Assembly (NCBI GenBank): GCA_031255375.1
Contig: JAIRSP010000030.1
Coordinates: 1-6,684 of the forward strand
DNA length: 6,684 nucleotides
Direction of reading: 5' to 3'
From: Endomicrobium sp.
GTDB lineage: Bacteria; Elusimicrobiota; Endomicrobiia; Endomicrobiales; Endomicrobiaceae
The notes beneath the pieces are model-generated. The model was not told where the DNA came from. It saw only the letters and a list, made by a program, of their open reading frames with translations, and did not search any database. This document shows positions 1 through 4,974 of this stretch, piece after piece (position 1 is the stretch's first letter; each line of letters begins with the position of its first letter). The translations under genes were made by a program, and so were the position numbers.

Positions 1-901
1 TAATACCAGAATTAATTTTAGCAGGAGATAATGAATTAGATATATATTTTATAGGGTCAACAGAGTAAGATATTAAATCAATTTTTTCTCCTCTCAATTC
101 ATCAATTATTGGCTTAACCCTTGCGCCTTTTACGCCAACGCATGCGCCTACAGGATCGACTTTGTGATTATGTGACAATACGCTTATCTTTGTTCTTACA
201 CCATTCTCTCTAACTATATTTACTATTTCCACAATTTTTTCATAAATTTCTGGTACCTCAAGTTCAAAAAGCTTTCTTACAAATCTTGGACTTGCTCTTG
301 ATAAAATAATTTCAGGACCTCTACTTTTTTTTTCTACTCTTAAAATAATAGCTTTAATATGTTGCCCAACGCTAAATTTTTCTTTAGCAACCTGCTCTCC
401 AACTGGAAGTAAAGCATCAGTTTTTCCTAGGTCAACTATTATATTGTTTCCATTTGTTATTTTATATACAATACCATTTACTATTTGTCCAATTTTTTTT
501 TTCATTTCAATAAACAATATATTTTTTTCTGATTCTTTTATTTTTTGAATTATGATTTGTCTAGCAGTTTGTGCAGCGACTCTTGCAAAATTTCGATGAT
601 TAACAGGTATTTTTATTTCATCGCCAATACGCACGTTATTATCAATTTTTCTTGCATCGTAAATATTTATTTCTAATAGCGAATTCAAATAATTATTTTT
701 AACAACAGTTTTTATTACATTTGTAATTACACTGCCGTTATCAGGGTCAATTTTGGCATCGATTTTAACATTTTTACCAACATGTTTTTTATATGCAGAT
801 ATCAACGCATTTTCTATAGTTACTAAAACATCTTCTTTTTTTAACTTTTTGTCTTTTTCAATTTGCTTAAGAGCAATTAAAATCTCATTATTTTCAACCA
901 T
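1..901 (-). CDS. nusA: Transcription termination/antitermination factor NusA (3' part cut by window edge)
   Basis: NusA binds RNA polymerase and nascent RNA and modulates pausing, termination and antitermination. I translated 300 codons from the ATG at 901 to the left edge with no stop; the protein continues beyond the window. The N-terminal RNAP-binding domain spans about residues 1-130 (ARVAAQTARQIIIQKI at 106-121). An S1 domain follows at about 135-200 (GIVYKITNGNNIIVDLG), then the linker RKLFELEVPEIYE (209-221). The first KH domain carries DPVGACVGVKGARV at 249-262, with the GxxG loop GVKG, and KYISNSLSPAKI at 285-296 enters KH2. Start choice: a strong GGAGG at 913-909 lies 7 nt upstream of this ATG. 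The usual upstream partner rimP is absent; the gene follows a terminator and a noncoding gap, so it probably has its own promoter. The start of infB, the usual next gene, would lie outside the window. Confidence 0.97.
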   Translation of the reverse strand, partial: MVENNEILIALKQIEKDKKLKKEDVLVTIENALISAYKKHVGKNVKIDAKIDPDNGSVITNVIKTVVKNNYLNSLLEINIYDARKIDNNVRIGDEIKIPVNHRNFARVAAQTARQIIIQKIKESEKNILFIEMKKKIGQIVNGIVYKITNGNNIIVDLGKTDALLPVGEQVAKEKFSVGQHIKAIILRVEKKSRGPEIILSRASPRFVRKLFELEVPEIYEKIVEIVNIVRENGVRTKISVLSHNHKVDPVGACVGVKGARVKPIIDELRGEKIDLISYSVDPIKYISNSLSPAKINSGI

Positions 902-1079
902 ACATAATCCTCCATAAAAAACTAAAAATAAGCAAGTTTATATATGATGTAACTCAGCGATATCATGAAATTGCTTTTTACCAAGTAACAAATGTAAATA
1001 ATTGCATAATCATTTTAATTACTAAATACTAAAAATAAAAACTTATTCATTTATTTATAATTGAAAATTCTCATGATAA

Positions 1080-1095
1080 TATCACGTATCACGTA
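1080..1095. repeat. 7-bp tandem repeat, two copies (ATCACGT)
   Basis: ATCACGT occurs twice head to tail at 1081-1094, and the period-7 match extends from 1080 to 1095. It overlaps a small inverted repeat TGATA-A-TATCA at 1074-1084. It lies in the putative nusA leader, about 25-40 nt downstream of the predicted transcription start. Function unknown: it could be an operator or RNA-protein site, or chance in AT-rich DNA. Confidence 0.45.
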
Positions 1096-1125
1096 ATTAA
1101 TTTGATTATTATCGCATTCGTGTCC

Positions 1126-1153
1126 ATTGTACAGCATTTGCTAATATTAACAA
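1126..1153 (-). promoter_or_regulatory. Candidate sigma70-type promoter for nusA
   Basis: On the minus strand, TTGTTA (1153-1148) is followed after 16 nt by TACAAT (1131-1126), four of six and five of six matches to the consensus -35 and -10. Transcription would start near 1119 and give a leader of about 218 nt before nusA. Promoter-like hexamers arise easily in such AT-rich sequence, so this is tentative. The position between a terminator and a gene that needs a promoter supports it. Confidence 0.4.
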
Positions 1154-1206
1154 ATTTCTATAAACAACAATATATATACATATAATTTTACTTATATATT
1201 AAAATC

Positions 1207-1231
1207 AAAAAAAAAGACGACATATGTCGCC
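1207..1231 (-). terminator. Rho-independent terminator after rplA
   Basis: Read on the minus strand, GGCGAC (1231-1226) pairs with GUCGUC (1221-1216), six pairs including one G-U, around an AUAU loop. Nine T residues follow directly (1215-1207). This is a compact intrinsic terminator 83 nt beyond the rplA stop, marking the end of the fusA-rplA operon. The opposite strand has no T tract after the hairpin, so it should act in one direction only. Confidence 0.85.
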
Positions 1232-1314
1232 TGCTACTTATTATAAATTATTTAAACATAAAAATACATTAGATATATTATGTTTCAAGACAATTAATAT
1301 TATACGATATCTTT

Positions 1315-1986
1315 TTAATCCTCAGCAATAAATATTCCAGGTCCCATCGTTGATGAAATTGAAATATTTTTTATGTATTTCCCCTTTGCGCTTGCAGGTC
1401 TAGCATTTGCAATTGCTTTTATCAAAGCATCTATATTGCAAACAACCTTTTCTACGTCAAACGATACTTTGCCAACAGAAGTATGGATTATGCCAAGCGA
1501 ATCATTTTTGTACTCAAATCTTCCGTTTTTAAGTTCACTGACTGCTTTGGCAATTTCAAATGTTACTGTTCCAGACTTTGGACTTGGCATAATACCCTTT
1601 GGACCCAAAATTCTAGCAGTCTTCGTTAAGTCTTTCATGACATCTGGCGTAGCAATTAAAACATCAAATTTTATATTCTCCTTTAAAATATCATTAATTA
1701 AATCATCAAATCCAACAACATCAGCACCTGCCATCTCTGCTTCCTTTTGTTTTTCTCCTTTTGCTAAAACAGCAATTTTTTTTATTTTACCTGTACCATA
1801 CGGAAGCGATATCAAGCCTCTAACAATCTGATCATTTTTTTTTGGATCAATACCTAATTTAATATGAATTTCAATAGTTTCATCAAATTTTACTTTTGAC
1901 AACTTTTTTAATAAAACTACTGCATCAGATAAATCATATTTTTTATTATCAATCAACTTTTTCGCTTCAATTAATCTTTTGCTCAT
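1315..1986 (-). CDS. rplA: 50S ribosomal protein L1
   Basis: L1 forms the mobile L1 stalk of the large subunit, contacts E-site tRNA, and in many bacteria represses its own operon by binding mRNA. The 223-residue product is slightly shorter than the usual ~230. Family blocks are present in order: LPYGTGK (61-67, usually LPHGTGK), AGADVVG (86-92), FDVLIATPDVM (107-117), ARILGPKGIMPSPKSGTV (124-141), GIIHTSVGKVSF (165-176) and SSTMGPG (211-217) near the end. AAGGG at 2000-1996, 9 nt upstream, supports the ATG at 1986. It lies 47 nt after rplK, the standard pair. Unusually, rplJ and rplL do not follow; a terminator does. Long ORFs on the opposite strand here are shadows. Confidence 0.98.
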   Translation of the reverse strand: MSKRLIEAKKLIDNKKYDLSDAVVLLKKLSKVKFDETIEIHIKLGIDPKKNDQIVRGLISLPYGTGKIKKIAVLAKGEKQKEAEMAGADVVGFDDLINDILKENIKFDVLIATPDVMKDLTKTARILGPKGIMPSPKSGTVTFEIAKAVSELKNGRFEYKNDSLGIIHTSVGKVSFDVEKVVCNIDALIKAIANARPASAKGKYIKNISISSTMGPGIFIAED

Positions 1987-2033
1987 TTAATTTTTCCCTT
2001 TTTACAATAGCATAAACGTAAAAGTTCGTTATT

Positions 2034-2468
2034 TTATTCAATCACGTCAATACCCATACTCCTTGCAGTTCCTTTAACCATCAACTCAGCTGAAGTTAAA
2101 TTTTCATTAGAATTTAAGTCTTGCATTTTTTGTTTAGCTATTTCTCTTACTTGCAATATTGTAATTTTACCAACTTTATTTCTATTAGGAACTCCAGACG
2201 CTTTAGCAATACCAACAACCTTTTTTATTAGTGCTGATACTGGCGGCATTTTTGTTATAAATGTGAATGATTTATCATTAAATACGGTTATCACTACGGG
2301 TACTATTATACCATTTTCCATTTTAATTGTATTTTCATTAAATTGTTTGCAAAAATTCATAATATTTACACCATGCTGCCCTAACGCGGGACCAACTGGT
2401 GGAGCAGGATTTGCACCTCTTGCTGGAATTTGCAATTTAATCACTACTTTTATTTTTTTCTTTAACAT
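2034..2468 (-). CDS. rplK: 50S ribosomal protein L11
   Basis: L11 binds the GTPase-associated centre of 23S rRNA, where EF-G and EF-Tu act, and is the site of thiostrepton-type antibiotics and RelA signalling. At 144 residues it matches the family's ~141. The N-terminal domain shows [20 protein letters not shown] (20-39). The C-terminal rRNA-binding domain shows [13 protein letters not shown] (91-103), [13 protein letters not shown] (107-119) and the closing GTARSMGI (133-140). Residues 15-20 read PARGAN where most L11 have a Gly at the Arg17 position (E. coli AAGMAN), and TKMPP replaces the usual TKTPP. An AGAGG Shine-Dalgarno precedes the ATG at 2468. It lies 64 nt after nusG. Confidence 0.98.
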   Translation of the reverse strand: MLKKKIKVVIKLQIPARGANPAPPVGPALGQHGVNIMNFCKQFNENTIKMENGIIVPVVITVFNDKSFTFITKMPPVSALIKKVVGIAKASGVPNRNKVGKITILQVREIAKQKMQDLNSNENLTSAELMVKGTARSMGIDVIE

Positions 2469-2532
2469 TTTATTGTGACCTCTATTTTATAAATACATAA
2501 AACGTGCTTAAGGTAAACTAAATTATAAGCAA

Positions 2533-3069
2533 CTAATTGTTTGTCTTTTCAACTTGCAAAAAATCAAGTTCTACTGGTGTTGGTCTTCCAAATATAGTCA
2601 CCATAACTCTAATTTTACCCTTTTCATGATTAATTTCATTTACTGTTCCAATAAAATATTTAAATGGACCTTCAATGATACGAACAAAATCATCTTTCTC
2701 AAACGACACTGCAGGTCTAGGCTTAGATATACTAGTATTTTTAATTAAATCAACAATATTCTCAACTTCACTTTTAATCATTGGGATAGGCTTAGAGCCA
2801 CCCAAAAAACCTGCAACGCCAACAGTATTTTTAACGAACCAATATGTAGAATTGTTCATAATCATTTCAATAAAAACATAACCTGGATAAAATTTTCTTT
2901 TCTTTATTACTTTACGGTTTTGTTTTATTTCAACTACATCTTCTGTTGGAACTAATATTTGAAAAATAAAATTTTGCATATTTAAATTTACAATAGCGGT
3001 TTCTAATTTCTTTTTCACTTTATCTTCATGACCAGAATAAGCGTGAACAATATACCATTGACTTACCAT
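2533..3069 (-). CDS. nusG: Transcription termination/antitermination protein NusG
   Basis: NusG rides on RNA polymerase as a processivity factor. Its C-terminal KOW domain links to Rho or to S10 of the leading ribosome. The 178-residue protein has the normal bacterial length. The NGN domain begins with WYIVHAYSGHEDKV (5-18) and contains KKRKFYPGYVFIEM (56-69) and the conserved turn NTVGVAGFLG (81-90). The KOW domain runs from about 122 to 175, with VRIIEGPFKYFIGTV (129-143) and IFGRPTPVELDFLQVEK (159-175). GGAG about 8 nt upstream supports the ATG at 3069; the stop is TAG. The order secE-nusG-rplK-rplA is the classical one. Confidence 0.98.
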   Translation of the reverse strand: MVSQWYIVHAYSGHEDKVKKKLETAIVNLNMQNFIFQILVPTEDVVEIKQNRKVIKKRKFYPGYVFIEMIMNNSTYWFVKNTVGVAGFLGGSKPIPMIKSEVENIVDLIKNTSISKPRPAVSFEKDDFVRIIEGPFKYFIGTVNEINHEKGKIRVMVTIFGRPTPVELDFLQVEKTNN

Positions 3070-3154
3070 TTTTTTTACTCCAAAACTTATTAGCTATAAA
3101 TTGTATTATGTATCTATAGTATAATAAAATTCGTTTTCATTTTTTAATTTTATA

Positions 3155-3355
3155 TTACAATACGATACCGACAATCGCATTCAAAATCAAGTCCACAATA
3201 CTTACAAATATTGATGCTATAACGATAAACACAACAACCGTCAACGTGACTATAACAACTTCTTTTTTGCTAAGCCATGTGACTTTTGTAAGTTCATAAT
3301 ATGCATCTTTTAGAAATTTAATTAATGTTTTAAAAAAGTTCACCCTTATATTCAA
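3155..3355 (-). CDS. secE: Preprotein translocase subunit SecE (start codon uncertain)
   Basis: SecE clamps SecY in the SecYEG inner-membrane channel. The frame gives at most 66 residues with one amphipathic helix (about 8-24, FKTLIKFLKDAYYELTK), the hallmark VTWLSKKEV (25-33, usually VTWPSxKE), and a single C-terminal membrane segment (about 35-55, plus a hydrophobic tail). That is the short one-helix form typical of most bacteria. No in-frame ATG exists. An in-frame TGA lies two codons above the TTG at 3355, so the options are TTG 3355, GTG 3343, or non-standard ATA 3349. The GAGGT at 3360-3356 is almost touching TTG, 7 nt from ATA and 13 nt from GTG. The gene starts just after tRNA-Trp, which often sits before secE, and nusG follows after 85 nt. 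Confidence 0.92.
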   Translation of the reverse strand: MNIRVNFFKTLIKFLKDAYYELTKVTWLSKKEVVIVTLTVVVFIVIASIFVSIVDLILNAIVGIVL

Positions 3356-3360
3356 ACCTC
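3356..3360 (-). promoter_or_regulatory. Shine-Dalgarno GAGGT before secE
   Basis: GAGGT is the only good ribosome-binding sequence between tRNA-Trp and secE. It is too close to the TTG at 3355 (1 nt from the AGG core) and rather far from the GTG at 3343 (13 nt), so it does not settle the start. An ATG at 3362 overlaps it but opens a 10-codon ORF in another frame. Confidence 0.5.
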
Positions 3361-3373
3361 ATAATATTTTAAA

Positions 3374-3445
3374 CAGGGGCAGAAGGATTCGAACCCTCAA
3401 AATTGGTTTTGGAGACCAATAGTTTACCATTAAACTTATACCCCT
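3374..3445 (-). tRNA. trnW: tRNA-Trp (CCA anticodon)
   Basis: The 72 nt fold into a complete cloverleaf. The acceptor AGGGGTA pairs with TGCCCCT (one G-U) and the discriminator is G. The D stem is AGTT/AACT with loop TAATGGTA. The anticodon stem TTGGT/ACCAA encloses loop CTCCAAA with CCA at 3412-3410, reading UGG. The T stem GAGGG/CCTTC has loop TTCGAAT. No 3' CCA is encoded, so a CCA-adding enzyme must finish it. It lies 6 nt after rpmG and 18 nt before the first possible secE start, so it is cut from the operon transcript. A CCA rather than TCA anticodon agrees with TGA being used as stop. Confidence 0.97.
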
Positions 3446-3451
3446 TTTAAG

Positions 3452-3604
3452 TCATTTTGTTTCTTTGTGTTTTGTAGTTTTTCTACAATTTTTACAAAAT
3501 TTTTTCAAATCAAGATTTTTTTCTTGTTTTTTATTTTTTGTAAAATGATAATTTCTGTTTTTACATATATCGCACATCATAACCGCAATAAATCTTTCTG
3601 ACAT
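3452..3604 (-). CDS. rpmG: 50S ribosomal protein L33, zinc-binding form
   Basis: L33 is a small zinc-ribbon protein near the E site of the large subunit. I translated 50 residues from the ATG at 3604 to a TGA. Cys11 and Cys14 (CDIC) with Cys37 and Cys40 (CKNC) form the zinc knuckles of the C+ type. NRNYHFTKNKK (17-27), LDLKKFC (31-37) and the closing HKETK (46-50) are family signatures, and the length matches the usual ~50. GGAG at 3618-3615, 10 nt upstream, lies inside the last codons of the preceding rpsJ remnant. The order rpmG-trnW-secE-nusG is common in bacteria and tRNA-Trp follows after 6 nt. Confidence 0.96.
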   Translation of the reverse strand: MSERFIAVMMCDICKNRNYHFTKNKKQEKNLDLKKFCKNCRKTTKHKETK

Positions 3605-3609
3605 ACTAT

Positions 3610-3723
3610 TTATTCTCCAATAAATTTTACAATTTTAGCCAATGAATCATCTAGCATTTTATAATCGTATGCGCGTAACTTAATTCTTATACGTTGAGTT
3701 GAAATTATTTTCTCATTCACCAT
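3610..3723 (-). pseudogene. rpsJ: Truncated N-terminal remnant of ribosomal protein S10 (NusE)
   Basis: A 37-codon ORF runs from the ATG at 3723 to a TAA. Residues 9-32 match the start of S10: TQRIRIKLRAYDYKMLDDSL followed by AKIV, compared with E. coli QRIRIRLKAFDHRLIDQ...EIV. The similarity ends at residue 32. Instead of about 70 further residues there is KFIGE and a stop, so the S10 loop and C-terminal half are missing and it cannot replace S10. It still has an AGGA 6 nt before its ATG and follows tuf by 36 nt, exactly where rpsJ sits after tuf in many genomes. I infer a leftover of a rearrangement that joined rpmG-trnW-secE to a fusA-tuf-rpsJ locus. A retained short peptide cannot be excluded. 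Confidence 0.75.
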
Positions 3724-3759
3724 AAACTATCCTATTATAAAGTAACGTTTTTTAATAAA

Positions 3760-4959
3760 TTAATCTAAAATTTCAGTAACAATACCTGAGCCAACGGTTT
3801 TTCCACCCTCTCTAATTGCAAATCTAAGTTGTTTTTCCATAGCAACAGGCATTATCAATTCTATATTCATAACTATATTATCACCAGGCATAACCATTTC
3901 TACACCGTCCGGTAAATGCGCAATACCAGTAACGTCTGTCGTTCTAAAATAAAACTGTGGTCTATATCCATTGAAAAATGGTGTATGCCTTCCGCCTTCT
4001 TCTTTAGTTAATATATATATTTGTCCATTAAACTTTTTATGAGGTTTTATTGATCCAGGTATAGCTATTACTTGGCCTCTTTCAATTTGTTCTTTTTCTA
4101 TTCCTCTTAAGAGTATACCTATATTATCACCGGCATGCGCTTCGTCCAACAATTTTCTGAACATTTCTATTCCAGTTACAACTGATTTTTTTGTTTCCTG
4201 TATTCCTATTATTTCTACATTATCACCTATTTTAATCTTTCCCTTCTCGACTCTTCCGGTAGCAACTGTACCTCTTCCTGTGATTGAAAATACATCTTCT
4301 ACGCTCATTAAAAATGGCTTATCAACGTCTCTAGTTGGCAACGGTATTGTATCATCTACAGCGCTCATTAATTTCATTATCGATTCAACTCCGTCGGATT
4401 TACCTTTCAATGCTTCAAGCGCACTACCTCTAATTATTGGTGTATTATCTCCGTTAAAATTATATTTTGTCAATAAATCTCTAACTTCTACTTCAACCAA
4501 ATCAAGTAACTCTTTATCTTCTATTGCATCGCATTTGTTTAAAAATACAACAATTGATGGGACATTAACTTGCCTAGCAAGTAGTATATGTTCTCTTGTT
4601 TGTGGCATCGGTCCATCAAGCGCACTTACAACTAATATTGCGCCATCCATTTGTGCTGCACCTGTTATCATATTTTTCACATAATCAGCATGACCTGGAC
4701 AATCTATGTGCGCATAGTGTCTTTTTTCTGTAGAATACTCTACATGACTTACTGCTATAGTTACTATTTTACTGTCATCACGTCTACCTTGTGATTCAGA
4801 AGCTTTTGCAACCTCGTCATATGATACATACTCAGCTAAACCTTTATCACCTAAAACCTTTGTTATGGCTGCAGTCAAAGTCGTTTTTCCATGATCTACA
4901 TGACCTATTGTTCCTATATTCACATGCGGTTTGCTTCTATCAAATTTCTCTTTTGCCAT
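3760..4959 (-). CDS. tuf: Elongation factor Tu with atypical switch I
   Basis: EF-Tu delivers aminoacyl-tRNA to the ribosome as a GTPase. The 399 residues cover all three domains. The G domain has P-loop GHVDHGKT (19-26), DCPGH (86-90) with catalytic His90, NKCD (141-144) and GSALEAL (178-184). Domain II begins near 215 ([16 protein letters not shown], 225-240). Domain III contains [20 protein letters not shown] and ends [12 protein letters not shown]. Switch I is odd: where E. coli has KARGITINTSHVEY, this protein has a region five residues longer, [20 protein letters not shown] (56-75). It keeps the Mg-coordinating Thr (Thr67) but lacks the RGI before it. GGAG lies upstream of the ATG at 4959. 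It follows fusA by 15 nt and precedes the rpsJ remnant. Confidence 0.98.
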   Translation of the reverse strand: MAKEKFDRSKPHVNIGTIGHVDHGKTTLTAAITKVLGDKGLAEYVSYDEVAKASESQGRRDDSKIVTIAVSHVEYSTEKRHYAHIDCPGHADYVKNMITGAAQMDGAILVVSALDGPMPQTREHILLARQVNVPSIVVFLNKCDAIEDKELLDLVEVEVRDLLTKYNFNGDNTPIIRGSALEALKGKSDGVESIMKLMSAVDDTIPLPTRDVDKPFLMSVEDVFSITGRGTVATGRVEKGKIKIGDNVEIIGIQETKKSVVTGIEMFRKLLDEAHAGDNIGILLRGIEKEQIERGQVIAIPGSIKPHKKFNGQIYILTKEEGGRHTPFFNGYRPQFYFRTTDVTGIAHLPDGVEMVMPGDNIVMNIELIMPVAMEKQLRFAIREGGKTVGSGIVTEILD

Positions 4960-4974
4960 TTGCTATGCTCCATA

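Larger units (their letters stand above)
902..1206. other. Noncoding intergenic region upstream of nusA
   Basis: About 305 bases of very AT-rich DNA separate the terminator behind rplA from nusA. All frames are broken by frequent stops and I recognise no remnant of rimP, rplJ or any other gene. It contains a candidate promoter (1126-1153), a period-7 repeat (1080-1095), an AT-alternating tract around 1169-1200, and the nusA Shine-Dalgarno. I see nothing else that can be supported. Confidence 0.8.

Noticed and set aside
973..1008. Short minus-strand ORF MIMQLFTFVTW in the nusA leader as a leader peptide
   Set aside because: No Shine-Dalgarno, only 11 codons, and no attenuator hairpin visible after it.
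1240..1245. TATAAT on the minus strand just before the terminator, as a promoter for a small RNA
   Set aside because: No acceptable -35 at the right distance, and the transcript would consist of little more than the terminator hairpin.
1373..1831. 152-codon hydrophobic-looking open frame on the plus strand opposite rplA
   Set aside because: Antisense shadow of L1; the apparent hydrophobicity comes from the complement of Lys/Glu/Asn-rich codons.
3070..3154. Possible internal promoter between secE and nusG
   Set aside because: Several TATA-like hexamers but no convincing -35; the spacing fits simple co-transcription.
3374..3445. Recoded UGA (UGA = Trp), suspected from AT-richness
   Set aside because: The tRNA-Trp anticodon is CCA, fusA and rpmG end in TGA, and no conserved Trp in these proteins is encoded by TGA.
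4280..4684. 134-codon open frame on the plus strand opposite tuf
   Set aside because: It lies fully antisense to a highly conserved gene, its translation resembles no family I know, and such frames arise easily opposite AT-rich coding sequence.
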